NCBI RefSeq assembly: GCF_900110555.1
Contig: NZ_FOEE01000009.1
Coordinates: 62,001 to 126,000, forward strand
DNA: 64,000 bases
Direction of reading: 5' to 3'
From: Trujillonella endophytica
GTDB lineage: Bacteria; Actinomycetota; Actinomycetes; Mycobacteriales; Geodermatophilaceae
Shown here piece after piece: positions 34,389 to 43,023 of this stretch. Made by a program: the position numbers and the translations under genes. The notes beneath the pieces were generated by a model. It was not told the origin of the DNA. It did no database searches and was given only the letters and a program-made list of their open reading frames with translations. Position 1 is the first letter of the stretch. Each line of letters opens with the position of its first letter.

Positions 34389-35463
34389 GCTCCCCGCGCT
34401 CCACCTCGGGCTCGAGCACCTGGGGGCGGCCGAAGAACCAGCCCTGACCGAGGTCCGCGCCGAGCCCGGCGACCTCCTCGGCGATCCGCTCGTCCTCCAC
34501 ACCCTCGGCCACCACCTGCGCCCCGACCCGGTGCGCCGCGTCCACCACCCAGCGGACCATCGTGCGGGCGCCCTCGTCGGGCAGCGCGTGCACCAGGGGC
34601 TTGCCGAGCTTGACGACGTCGGGACGCAGGGTGGCCAGCAGTTCGCGGCTGCCCCATCCGGCCGCGACGTCGTCGAGCGCGACACGCCAGCCCAGCTCCC
34701 GGTACCGCTCCAGCACCGACAGCAGGTGCCCGTGCTGGGCGACGGCCGAGGGCTCGGCCACCTCGATGACCAGGCGTCCGGGCGCGAGGCCGGCGTCGGC
34801 CAGCAGCCGGCGGGTGCTCTCCAGGTCCGCGTGCGGCCGGTGCACCGACGTGGGATGGGTGTTGACGAACAGATCGGCATCGCCGAGCCACGGTGCGGCG
34901 CCGGAGACGGCGCACTCCCGGCCGATGCGGTCCAGCCGGGGCAGCCAGTCGGCGGACTCGGCGACGAAGAAGAGATCGCCGCCGCCGATCTCGCGGCCGT
35001 CGGCCAGACCGCGCAGCAGCGCCTCGTGGGCGACGACCGCGCCGTCGTGCAGGGAGACGATCGGCTGGTAGACGCTCCACAGCTCGGCCTCGGCCAGGAC
35101 CCCGACCTCGGCGGTCACGCCGCGGCGGGCGAGCTCGACGGCGAGCGTCGGCGCAGTGAGCAGGCGGGTGACCAGGGCGGTGTACTCCCCCGGCGGGTCG
35201 GCGGCCACGCGCACGACCTCGGCCTCGGCGGTGGTCAGCTCCCGGGAGAGCCGGTCGAACAGCAGCTCGACCCCGACCCCGTCCCGCTCGTCGGTGAGGT
35301 CGAGCAGCCCCTCGGCGCGGTAGACCGACAACCCGACCGCCCGGGCGATGTCGGCCACCGCGGGCAGGACGCTCTCCACGGCACTGGCCAGGAGCAGGCG
35401 CGTGGCCACCTCCGGGAGTTCCCAGGTCTCGCGCCGCCGGATCGTGCTGATGGTCCTGGGCAC
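34369..35463 (-). CDS. EAL-domain protein with degenerate motifs
   Basis: A 364-residue protein with an N-terminal ~120-residue region of unknown fold and a C-terminal EAL domain. YQPIVSLHDGAVVAHEALLRG (core HEALLRG) carries the EAL motif near residue 155. The loop-6 motif DDFGTG reads DDVAAGW, the lysine region reads VVKLGKPL, and EGVED is kept near residue 338. Most metal ligands remain, so cyclic-di-GMP hydrolysis may be retained but weakened, or the protein may be a sensor. No GGDEF domain is fused. The GTG at 35463 is used as start. Confidence 0.85.
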   Translation of the reverse strand: MPRTISTIRRRETWELPEVATRLLLASAVESVLPAVADIARAVGLSVYRAEGLLDLTDERDGVGVELLFDRLSRELTTAEAEVVRVAADPPGEYTALVTRLLTAPTLAVELARRGVTAEVGVLAEAELWSVYQPIVSLHDGAVVAHEALLRGLADGREIGGGDLFFVAESADWLPRLDRIGRECAVSGAAPWLGDADLFVNTHPTSVHRPHADLESTRRLLADAGLAPGRLVIEVAEPSAVAQHGHLLSVLERYRELGWRVALDDVAAGWGSRELLATLRPDVVKLGKPLVHALPDEGARTMVRWVVDAAHRVGAQVVAEGVEDERIAEEVAGLGADLGQGWFFGRPQVLEPEVERGELTAPSR

Positions 35464-35590
35464 CCCAGCAGGATGACCCACCCCGCCGTCGGTCACCGGA
35501 AGGCGCGCGGACCCCCCGGGCGGGCGACCCGGCCACGGTCGGGTGAGTCGAGATCCGGAACTTCCCAACTTGAGTGTCTAAGGTCGGGGC

Positions 35591-36208
35591 ATGGCAGTCG
35601 TCACCACACCCGACACCGTGCGCACGAGCCGGGGCGGTCGTCCCCGCGATCCCAGCCGCGACGGCGTGATCCGCGAGGCGATCCTGCGGCTGCTCGGTGA
35701 CGTCGGATACGGCGCTCTCACGATGGATGCCGTCGCCGCCGAGGCCGGCGTGGGCAAGGCCACGATCTACCGCCGCTGGCGCACCAAGCAGGACCTCGTC
35801 GTCGACACCATCGCGGTGATGAACCAGACCCTGGCCGCTCCGGTGGACACCGGGTCGATGGAGAGCGACGTGCGCGAGGTCGTGCACCGCATGGTCGACA
35901 TCATCAACGGGCCGGTCGGCACCGCCATCCGCTCGCTGCTGCCGTCGATGCAGCACCAGCCGGCGCTGACCGAGGCCTTCCGCACCGGGCCGCTGCAGGC
36001 CTGGCGCGACTCCTACAGCCGCATGTGGGCGCAGGCCGAGGAGCGCGGCGAACTGCCGCCCGGCATGTCGCAGTCGGTGCTGGCCGAGAGCACCACGGCC
36101 CTGCTGACCCAGCGCTGGCTGCTGACCGGCGAGCCGGTGACCCACGAGTACGCCGACGAGGTCCTGGCCCGGGTCGTGCTGCCGCTGCTGCAGGCCCAGC
36201 ACCCCTGA
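35591..36208 (+). CDS. TetR/AcrR family transcriptional regulator
   Basis: A 205-residue regulator. The N-terminal helix-turn-helix reads MDAVAAEAGVGKATIYRRW near residues 45-63, and the C-terminal part has the TetR_C-like motif HRMVDIINGPVGTAIRSLLP. It has its own upstream region with TCTAAG about 20 bases before the ATG and no strong ribosome site, so it may be leaderless. It is divergent from the EAL gene and convergent with the DUF427 gene. Its target is unknown and no AGAAC palindrome lies nearby. Confidence 0.9.
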   Translation: MAVVTTPDTVRTSRGGRPRDPSRDGVIREAILRLLGDVGYGALTMDAVAAEAGVGKATIYRRWRTKQDLVVDTIAVMNQTLAAPVDTGSMESDVREVVHRMVDIINGPVGTAIRSLLPSMQHQPALTEAFRTGPLQAWRDSYSRMWAQAEERGELPPGMSQSVLAESTTALLTQRWLLTGEPVTHEYADEVLARVVLPLLQAQHP

Positions 36209-36232
36209 CGCCGGCACCCCTGACGCCGGCGG

Positions 36233-36730
36233 TCACCAGCCGAGCGTGCCCGGCTCGCCCTTGAACGGGCCGGCGACGTCCGGGGTGATCCAGCCCCCGT
36301 AGAAGTCGCCGGCCTGGGCGCGGACCACCACGCCGTCGACCCGTGCCACGTCCACGCGGCTCGGATAGAAGGCGACGGCCCCGCGCAGGTGCTCGTAGCC
36401 GGGCGTCGGGCGGTCGTAGGACCAGCCGACCGCCGGCACCCGGCGCCCGTCGACGACCGCGTCCCAGTAGGTGGCCGCGCCCTTCCACTCGCACCACGAG
36501 GTGCCGTGCCCGCGCTCCAGCACGCCGGGGACGACGTCGTCGGGGGGCACGTAGTAGACGGGCGGGTGACTGGTCTCGCAGACGCGGACGGCGCGGGTCG
36601 TCCGCGCGATGATCCGACCGCCGAGCTCCACCTCGACCAACCGGCCGGTGACCTCCGCCGACGGTGGTCGCGGGTAGTCCCAGACCGACTCCTGCCCGGG
36701 CCCGAGCGGGTCGCGGTGGCGGGCGGGCAC
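36233..36730 (-). CDS. DUF427 domain protein
   Basis: A 165-residue protein with the DUF427 fold, marked by GHGTSWCEWKGAATYWDAVVDG (core TSWCEWKG) near residue 75, YVPPDDV near 60 and FYPSRVDVAR near 122. The function of the family is not known. The GTG start lies five bases after the stop of the DUF3618 gene, suggesting co-transcription. Confidence 0.85.
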   Translation of the reverse strand: MPARHRDPLGPGQESVWDYPRPPSAEVTGRLVEVELGGRIIARTTRAVRVCETSHPPVYYVPPDDVVPGVLERGHGTSWCEWKGAATYWDAVVDGRRVPAVGWSYDRPTPGYEHLRGAVAFYPSRVDVARVDGVVVRAQAGDFYGGWITPDVAGPFKGEPGTLGW

Positions 36731-36735
36731 GGAGG

Positions 36736-37005
36736 TCAGCGCTTGCGCTTGCCGGTGATCGCGCTGCGCTTGCGGGAGCGGCCGCGGACCTTGTTGACGA
36801 CGACGACGGTGGCGAACAGGCCCACCGCGCCGATCGTGGCCTTGCCCGCCGGGGACTGGAGGAAGCGCACGACGGCGGCCTGCCCCTGTGCCTTCAGCCG
36901 GGTGGGGCTGCTGCGGAAGGCCAGCTGGTCGAGCGTGGCCGCCAGCGACTCACGGGCGGCGTCGATCTCCAGCTGGATCTGTCGAGGGTCGCGAGGCACG
37001 CCCAC
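36736..37005 (-). CDS. DUF3618 small membrane-associated protein
   Basis: An 89-residue protein. The N-terminal half has DPRQIQLEIDAARESLAATLDQL (core QLEIDAARESL) and is amphipathic. A single hydrophobic segment near residues 53-70 (ATIGAVGLFATVVVVNKV) precedes a very basic tail, RGRSRKRSAITGKRKR, so a membrane anchor with a positive cytoplasmic tail is expected. The family function is unknown. It shares an operon with the DUF427 gene. Confidence 0.8.
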   Translation of the reverse strand: MGVPRDPRQIQLEIDAARESLAATLDQLAFRSSPTRLKAQGQAAVVRFLQSPAGKATIGAVGLFATVVVVNKVRGRSRKRSAITGKRKR

Positions 37006-37205
37006 AGCCTGCCAGAACGCCGCCCGTCCAGCGCGCGACCGCGGCCATCGGCACCCGCACGGGCGACGCCGAGCCCTGCCCCGCCGCCGTCCCCACCCCC
37101 GGTCCCGCCGAGATCGGCGATCTCGGCGCCATCAGCGGCCCATGCTGCCCAGTTCGCCGATCTCGCTGGGGCTCGGGCACGTGCGGCCGTAGACTGCGCG
37201 ACCGC

Positions 37206-37286
37206 GCGGGAGTGGTGTAACGGCAGCCACGCCAGACTTAGGATCTGGTGCCTTCGGGCGTGCGGGTTCGAATCCCGCCTCCCGCA
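37206..37286 (+). tRNA. tRNA-Leu (anticodon TAG)
   Basis: A class II tRNA of 81 bases without encoded CCA. The acceptor stem pairs GCGGGAG (37206-37212) with CTCCCGC (37279-37285), followed by discriminator A. The anticodon stem CCAGA/TCTGG encloses the loop with TAG at 37239-37241. The extra arm TGCCTTCGGGCG and the GGTTCGAAT T-loop complete the fold. There is no integrase or duplicated 3' end nearby. Confidence 0.96.
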
Positions 37287-37353
37287 CGCAGGCGCTCGAC
37301 GGGGGAACCGCCCCGCTGGGCAGGTCCCCCGCACCCGCGCGTCCCGTGAACGG

Positions 37354-37752
37354 TCAGCCGCGTCGGCCGCGCCCCAGCAACCCGCCGCCGAACAGTGCCC
37401 AGAGCACGAGCACCGGCTGGAAGAACAGCCGGACGAGCCGCTTGCCGTCGGTGTCGAGGCCGAACGCGTCGGTGCCCTCGACGTACTGCGCGACGTTGCC
37501 CGGGAAGATCACGACGAAGAAGGCGGCCAGGAGCGCGCCCACGGTGCGCCGCTTCGCCGGGAGCGCCACGAACGCCGCCCCCAGCGCGATCTCGACGACG
37601 CCCGAGCCCGTCACCGTCAGGTCGTCGTCGACGGGGAACCAGCTGGGCACCTGGGCCTGGAACTCCTGCCGCTGCGTGGTCAGGTGCGACACCCCGGCGA
37701 ACACCATCGCGCCGCCCAGGAGCAGCCGGGCAGCGGTACGGGCGAGACTCAT
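37354..37752 (-). CDS. DoxX-like membrane protein
   Basis: A 132-residue protein with about four hydrophobic segments: near residues 9-25, 50-65, 72-88 and 107-126. VFAGVSHL near residue 17 and FVVIFPGNVAQYVEG near residue 78 match the DoxX/MauE-like family of small quinone-linked or membrane-stress proteins. The function is not known here. It lies between the tRNA and the CoA-transferase gene. Confidence 0.82.
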   Translation of the reverse strand: MSLARTAARLLLGGAMVFAGVSHLTTQRQEFQAQVPSWFPVDDDLTVTGSGVVEIALGAAFVALPAKRRTVGALLAAFFVVIFPGNVAQYVEGTDAFGLDTDGKRLVRLFFQPVLVLWALFGGGLLGRGRRG

Positions 37753-37794
37753 GGGCCGACCGTAGCGGTGGGCCGGCCCCGCTCCGCACCGCGC

Positions 37795-40161
37795 TCAGTT
37801 GGCGAAGCGCTCCCGGTAGTCCTCCCCCGGCTCGTACGCGACGCCCGCGGCGACCAGGTCGTCGATCTCCCGCTGGGAGAGCCCGATGCCGTCGAGCACC
37901 TCCCGGGTGTGCTGGCCGACCAGCGGCGCCGGCCCGGCGATGCGCCCCGGCGTCTCGGAGAAGTCGATCAGGTGCCCGAACTGGCGGGTGCGGCCGTACA
38001 CCGGGTGCTCGTACTCGGCGACCAGCCCGAGGCGCACGTTGTCGGCGTCGTGCAGCGGCGCGACGCCGCCCTGGGTGTCCAGCGGGAGCTCGCACGGCAC
38101 CCCGGCGGAGTCCAGCGCCCGCTTCCAGTTCCACGCGGTGCGGCGGGCGAACGCCGCCTCCAGCTCGGCCTCCACCTCCGCGCGGTCGTCACCGCGGCGG
38201 CCGGTCAGCTCCTCGGCGCCCGCGGCCGAGCACAGCGCCGCCCACTCCGCGTCCGAGGTCGCGCACACCTGCACGTACTGCTCGTCCTGGCAGCGGTAGA
38301 GCCGGTAGCCCGGGCCCAGCCCGTGCAGCCCGGCGTCCAGGTGCGGCCGCTCCAGCGGCACCCCGTCGACCAGCAGCGCGTCGGAGGCGAACACCGCGGC
38401 GCCGTCCAGCAGCGAGGTCCACAGCTCCTGGCCCTCGCCGGTGCGGTCGCGGTGGGCCAGCGCGAGCAGGACGCCGACCACAGACAGCACCGCGTTGGCC
38501 TGGTCGGTGAAGCCGAACCGGACGTACAGCGGCCGCTGCCCCAGGTGCACGGCGCCCTGCTCGAACTCGATGCCGCCGCTGGCCTGGTAGAGCGGGTCGA
38601 GGCCACCGGAGTGCGACAGCGGCCCCTCGAGGCCGTAGGCGTAGGTGTTGCAGTAGATGACGGCCGGGTTGACGCCCCGGCAGTCGGCGTAGCCGATGCC
38701 GATGCGGTCGGCGACGCCCTTGGTCATGTTGTGGTGGACGACGTCCGCGGTCCGCACCACCTCGAGCGCGATCTCCCGCCCGCGCGGATTCTTCAGGTCC
38801 AGCGCCAGGGACCGCTTCCCCCGCTGGCAGCCGTTGAACGGCGCCTGCGCCATTCGCATGTTGTCGCCGCCGACCGGCTCGATCTTGACGACGTCCATGC
38901 CGAGGTCGCCGAGCAGCATCGGGCCGAACGGCCCGGCCAGGTACTGCCCGAAGTCGACGAGCCGCAGCCCGCCCAGCGCCGTCGGCTGCGCCGGTCCGCC
39001 GGAGGGCACCGGGAGCGGGCGCCGCGGGACCTCGCGCAGCTCCGCGCGGACCGCGGCGCCGTGCTCGTCCAGCCGCGGGCGCGGCGAGACGATCGCGCCC
39101 GGCGTGCCCAGCAGGTGGATCGGGACGCCCATCTGCGTGGTCCCGCCCAGCTCGGGGTCGGCCACCGCGGCGACCATGTCGTTGGCGGCCAGCTGCGGAT
39201 GCGGCTGCGCCAGCGACTGCTCCGCCGTGACCACCGCCTCGCACGCGTGGTTGTGCTCGCGCAGCGCCTGCACCAGGTCGGCGACCTTCCAGGAGGCGAA
39301 GGCGGCGGCGCGCTCGGCGTGCCACCGCTCGCGCTGCTCGGCCGGGGCGCTCGCCTGCAGGTACGGGTGCGGCTGGTCGAGGCCCAGGATGTCCTCGATC
39401 GACCGGGTCGGCGTCAGGCCCGACAGCACCGAGAGGTGGATCCAGCCGTCGGCGGTCTGCCAGATCATCCCCTGGTGGATGCCCGGCGGGTACGTCTTCG
39501 CCATCACCTCGTGGAACGCCGGCGCCCAGTGCTCGACGTCCTGCCAGATCTGCGTCGTGTACAGGAACAGGCCCTGCAGCAGCGAGGTGCGCACGTGCTG
39601 GCCGCGCCCGGTGGTCGCCCGCTGGTGCAGCGCCGCCAGGATGCCCATCGGCGCGAGGAAGGCGGCGCCCAGCGTCGGCGTCGGCGCGTGGTTGTAGACG
39701 GGGCCGAGCCGCCAGCCCGGCTGCTCGGACTGCGCCCCGCCGGCGGCCTGCACGAGCGCGTCCCAGCCGGGACGCTGCTCGTTGCGGTGCCCCACCGGCC
39801 AGGCGGAGACCGAGCAGTAGACCAGCGCGGGGTGCCGCGCGTGCACGGCGTCGTAGCCGAGGCCGAGCCGGTCCATGACCCCCGGCCGGAAGCCCTCCAC
39901 CAGCACGTCCGCCCCGGCGAGCAGATCCTCCATGGTCGCCGCGTCGGCCGGGTCGGTGAGGTCCAGGGCGATGGACCGGCGGCTGCGGTGCCACACCGCG
40001 CTGCCGTGGTAGCCGCGGGTGGGATCGCCGCCGGGCGGCTCCACCTTGACGACGTCGGCCCCGTGCTCGGCGAGCATCGTCACGCCGACCGACGCGCCCG
40101 GCCCCCACGTGAGGTCGAGGATCCGGATGCCGTCCAGGGCGCTGCCCGAGGGAGTCGTCAC
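37795..40161 (-). CDS. Fused double family III CoA-transferase
   Basis: A 788-residue protein with two CaiB/BaiF domains in tandem, at about residues 1-385 and 400-788; each normally occupies ~400 residues. The first reads ILDLTWGPGASVGVTMLAEHG and the second LVDFGQYLAGPFGPMLLGDLG near its start. Where the second domain has the expected acidic residue in RFGFTDQANA, the first reads YNHAPTPTLGAA at the equivalent place and has no aspartate. The N-terminal half is thus probably inactive or structural. The GTG at 40161 is used. It is divergent from an enoyl-CoA hydratase gene across an 86-bp gap, so CoA activation of the same acid is likely. Confidence 0.88.
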   Translation of the reverse strand: MTTPSGSALDGIRILDLTWGPGASVGVTMLAEHGADVVKVEPPGGDPTRGYHGSAVWHRSRRSIALDLTDPADAATMEDLLAGADVLVEGFRPGVMDRLGLGYDAVHARHPALVYCSVSAWPVGHRNEQRPGWDALVQAAGGAQSEQPGWRLGPVYNHAPTPTLGAAFLAPMGILAALHQRATTGRGQHVRTSLLQGLFLYTTQIWQDVEHWAPAFHEVMAKTYPPGIHQGMIWQTADGWIHLSVLSGLTPTRSIEDILGLDQPHPYLQASAPAEQRERWHAERAAAFASWKVADLVQALREHNHACEAVVTAEQSLAQPHPQLAANDMVAAVADPELGGTTQMGVPIHLLGTPGAIVSPRPRLDEHGAAVRAELREVPRRPLPVPSGGPAQPTALGGLRLVDFGQYLAGPFGPMLLGDLGMDVVKIEPVGGDNMRMAQAPFNGCQRGKRSLALDLKNPRGREIALEVVRTADVVHHNMTKGVADRIGIGYADCRGVNPAVIYCNTYAYGLEGPLSHSGGLDPLYQASGGIEFEQGAVHLGQRPLYVRFGFTDQANAVLSVVGVLLALAHRDRTGEGQELWTSLLDGAAVFASDALLVDGVPLERPHLDAGLHGLGPGYRLYRCQDEQYVQVCATSDAEWAALCSAAGAEELTGRRGDDRAEVEAELEAAFARRTAWNWKRALDSAGVPCELPLDTQGGVAPLHDADNVRLGLVAEYEHPVYGRTRQFGHLIDFSETPGRIAGPAPLVGQHTREVLDGIGLSQREIDDLVAAGVAYEPGEDYRERFAN

Positions 40162-40247
40162 GACCCGCAGTGTGTCCCCGCTCACGGGACGGCACAATGC
40201 TCGCGACCTGGTTACCGTCAGCCTTTCGACAAGACCGGAGGACGACG

Positions 40248-41093
40248 ATGTCCGACGCTCCACCCGCGGATCCCGCCGCCTGGGCCGAGGCAGGCCTGGC
40301 CTTCCGGGTGGAGGAGGGGGTGGCCTGGCTCGTCCTCGACCGCCCGCAGGTCCGCAACGCGATCCACCACCCCCTGCGCAACGCGCTCCTCGCCGCGATC
40401 GAGGAGGTCCGCGCCGACCCCGAGATCCGGGCGGCGGTGGTCACCGGCTCGGGCAGCGCCTTCTGCGCGGGTGCCGACCTGATGTCGCCGCCGCACATCG
40501 AGATCCCGCCCGAGCGGCAGCGCGGCGCCCTGGCCAACGTCGCGCGGGAGGACGGCCGGCGCTTCGGCTGGTGGCGCCTGGCCCGGGCGATCTGGGAGAA
40601 CGAGAAGCCGTTCGTCGCCGCCGTCAACGGCCCCGCCTACGGGGGCGGGTGCAACCTCGCGCTCGCCTGCGACCTGGTGGTGGCGGCCGAGTCGGCGCGG
40701 TTCAGCGAGGTCTTCGTGACCCGCGGCCTGCCCCTGGAGGGCGCCGCGGCCTACCTGCTCACCCGGTCGCTCAGTCCCGTCCGGGCCAAGGAGATGGCCC
40801 TGTTCGGCGACCCGGTCGACGGCCGGACGGCGGCCGAGTGGGGGCTGGCCAACCGCTGCGTCCCCGACGCCGAGCTGCTGGACCTCGCCGGGAGCTGGGC
40901 CCGCCGCCTGGCCGCCGGGCCCAGCATCGGCATCGGCCACGTGAAGGGCCAGATCAACGACGCCCTCGAGCAGACGATGGAGCAGGTCGCCAAGGCCGAG
41001 GTCACGCTCCTGGGCCTGGGCATCGGCGGCGACGCGCAGGAGGCCATGCAGGCCTTCGTCGAGCGTCGCGCGCCGCGGTTCACCGGACGATGA
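40248..41093 (+). CDS. Enoyl-CoA hydratase/isomerase (crotonase fold), copy 1
   Basis: A 281-residue crotonase. The oxyanion-hole segments are SGSAFCAGADL near residue 67 and AVNGPAYGGGCNLALACDLV near residue 125 (cores AFCAGADL and GPAYGGG). Glutamates lie in SARFSEVFVTRGLPLEGAA. Compared with canonical hydratases the second catalytic glutamate region reads LPLEG, so activity is possible. The ATG has GGAGGACGACG upstream. ATGA overlap couples it to the second hydratase. Confidence 0.9.
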   Translation: MSDAPPADPAAWAEAGLAFRVEEGVAWLVLDRPQVRNAIHHPLRNALLAAIEEVRADPEIRAAVVTGSGSAFCAGADLMSPPHIEIPPERQRGALANVAREDGRRFGWWRLARAIWENEKPFVAAVNGPAYGGGCNLALACDLVVAAESARFSEVFVTRGLPLEGAAAYLLTRSLSPVRAKEMALFGDPVDGRTAAEWGLANRCVPDAELLDLAGSWARRLAAGPSIGIGHVKGQINDALEQTMEQVAKAEVTLLGLGIGGDAQEAMQAFVERRAPRFTGR

Positions 41094-41890
41094 GCGGCCC
41101 GGTGCACCCCGAGAAGGTGCTGGTCGAGCGGCGCGGGCACGTCCTGGTCGTCACGATCAACCGCCCGGAGGTGCGCAACGCCGTCGACGGCGAGGTGCAC
41201 ATGACCATCGGCCGGCTGCTGGACGACGTCGAGGCCGACCCCGACGTCCGCGTCGTCGTCGTCACCGGCGCCGGGGACAAGGCCTTCTCCGCCGGCGCCG
41301 ACCTCAAGGCCAACGCGCGCGGGGAGACCGTCCTGCCGCCGGGCTACGAGCACTGGGGCTTCGCGGGCTGGGTCCGGCACCCGATCAGCAAGCCGACCAT
41401 CGCGGCGGTCAACGGGGCCGCGATGGGCGGCGGCGCGGAGCTGCTGCTCTCCTGCGACCTCGCCGTCGCCGCCGAGCACGCCGTCATCGGCCTGCCCGAG
41501 GTGACGATCGGCATGATCGCCGCGGACGGCGGCCCCTTCCGCGCGCTGGCCCAGCTCCCGCAGCGGATCGGCATGGAGCTCGTGCTCACCGGCGACCCGA
41601 TCTCGGCCGCCCGCGCGCTCGAGCTGCACCTGGTCAACCGCGTCGTCCCCGGGGACGAGGTGCTGGGCGCCGCGCTGCAGCTGGCCGACCGGATCGCCCG
41701 CAACGCCCCGCTCGCGGTCCAGGCCAGCAAGCGCATCGCCCTCGGCCTGCGGAACGGCGAGCGCCCGGCCGAGCGGCTGCACTGGGAGCTGACCCGCGAG
41801 CACGCCCACGCCACCGCCGGGTCGGCCGACGCGAAGGAGGGCGTGCGCGCGTTCCTGGAGAAGCGCCCGCCGGTCTGGACCGGCCGGTGA
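41090..41890 (+). CDS. Enoyl-CoA hydratase/isomerase (crotonase fold), copy 2
   Basis: A 266-residue crotonase with the motifs DKAFSAGADLKA near residue 63 and AVNGAAMGGGAELLLSCDLAVA near residue 105 (cores FSAGADL and GAAMGGG). It has VIGLPEVTIGMIAADGGPF, which supplies the first glutamate. Its ATG overlaps the preceding stop, and its stop overlaps the next start (GTGA), so three genes are translated as a unit. A second member with different loops next to copy 1 suggests two steps in the same acyl-CoA route. Confidence 0.9.
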   Translation: MSGPVHPEKVLVERRGHVLVVTINRPEVRNAVDGEVHMTIGRLLDDVEADPDVRVVVVTGAGDKAFSAGADLKANARGETVLPPGYEHWGFAGWVRHPISKPTIAAVNGAAMGGGAELLLSCDLAVAAEHAVIGLPEVTIGMIAADGGPFRALAQLPQRIGMELVLTGDPISAARALELHLVNRVVPGDEVLGAALQLADRIARNAPLAVQASKRIALGLRNGERPAERLHWELTREHAHATAGSADAKEGVRAFLEKRPPVWTGR

Positions 41891-42948
41891 GCCGCATGCG
41901 GATCGGGATGCCGCTGTCCTACAGCGTGGGCGTCCGCGAGACGGCGGCCGTCATCGGCGAGTACGAGGCCGCCGGCGTGGACGTCGTCTTCGTGGGCGAG
42001 GCCTGGTCGTTCGACGCCGTCAGCCAGCTCGGCTACCTCGCCGCGCGGACGACGACGATGCAGCTGGCCGCCGGCATCCTCAACGTCTACTCCCGCACCC
42101 CCGCGCTGCTGGCCATGACCGCCGCCGGGCTGGACGCGGTCTCCGGCGGCCGGTTCATCCTCGGCCTCGGCGCGTCCGGCCCCCAGGTGATCGAAGGGTT
42201 CCACGGCGTCCCCTACACCGCGCCCCTGGCCCGCACCCGCGAGGTCGTCGAGGTCTGCCGCACGGTGTGGCGGCGGGAGCCGCTGGTGCACGACGGGCCG
42301 CACGTGCAGGTGCCCCTGTCGCGCGAGCGCGGCGGCAGCGGCCTCGGCAAGCCCCTGACGCTGATCAACCGGCCGGTCCGCGACCGCATCCCGCTGATGC
42401 TCGCGGCGTTGGGGCCGAAGAACGTGGCGCTGGCCGCCGAGCTGTTCGAGGCCTGGGAGCCGATCTTCTACTTCCCCGAGCGGGCCGCGGACGCGTTCGG
42501 CGCCCCCCTCGCCGAGGGCGCCGGCCGCCGGGACCCGGCGCTCGGCCCGCTCGACGTCGTCGCCGACACCCACGTGCTGGTCACCGAGGACGCCGACGAG
42601 GAGGAGCGCGCGCTGCGAAGGGTCCGCCAGCACCTCGCGCTCTACGTCGGCGGCATGGGCGCCCGGGGCCGGAACTTCTACAACGACCTGGCCGTGCGCT
42701 ACGGCTTCCCCGACGCGGCACGCGAGGTCCAGGACCACTACCTCGGCGGCCGGCCCCTGCAGGCCGCCGCCGCCCTGCCCGAGGAGCTGGTCCGCGGGGT
42801 GTCCCTCATCGGGCCGCGCGGGTTCGTCGCCGAGCGGGTCGCCGCCTTCGCCGAGGGCGGGGCGACGACGCTCAACGCCGCCCCGCTCGGCGAGGACCAC
42901 GCGACCCGGCTGGCCTCCGTGGCCGCCCTGCGGGAGCTCGCCCCCTGA
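41887..42948 (+). CDS. Luciferase-like flavin-dependent oxidoreductase (LLM class)
   Basis: A 353-residue monooxygenase or F420/FMN-dependent reductase of the luciferase-like family. IGMPLSYSVGVRETA opens the barrel, LAAGILNVYSRTPALLAMTAAGLDAVSGGRFILGLGASGP (core SGGRFILGLGASG) near residues 88-100 is the family signature, and HVLVTEDADEEERALRRV near residue 230 is typical of actinobacterial F420-dependent members. Cofactor choice (F420 or FMN) cannot be told from sequence alone. It starts inside the hydratase stop. Confidence 0.9.
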   Translation: MSRMRIGMPLSYSVGVRETAAVIGEYEAAGVDVVFVGEAWSFDAVSQLGYLAARTTTMQLAAGILNVYSRTPALLAMTAAGLDAVSGGRFILGLGASGPQVIEGFHGVPYTAPLARTREVVEVCRTVWRREPLVHDGPHVQVPLSRERGGSGLGKPLTLINRPVRDRIPLMLAALGPKNVALAAELFEAWEPIFYFPERAADAFGAPLAEGAGRRDPALGPLDVVADTHVLVTEDADEEERALRRVRQHLALYVGGMGARGRNFYNDLAVRYGFPDAAREVQDHYLGGRPLQAAAALPEELVRGVSLIGPRGFVAERVAAFAEGGATTLNAAPLGEDHATRLASVAALRELAP

Positions 42949-43023
42949 CCCCGGCGGGCCGACCTGCCGCGCGACGCGACTCCTGACTACGGTCTCAATC
43001 ATTGCCATGACAGGGAGGTCGAC

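Noticed and set aside
37206-37286. tRNA-Leu as an integration site of a mobile element
   Set aside because: No integrase, no duplicated tRNA 3' end and no change in gene character were seen on either side. No insertion sequence or transposase was found anywhere in the window.
36664-40482. A 1272-codon open frame on the plus strand
   Set aside because: It covers a tRNA gene and the antisense of the CoA-transferase fusion, and no conserved motif is present.
43000-43016. Ten bases (AATCATTGCC) shared with the promoter near 23380
   Set aside because: A single 10-base match between two promoters in 64 kb is expected by chance, and no surrounding similarity supports it.
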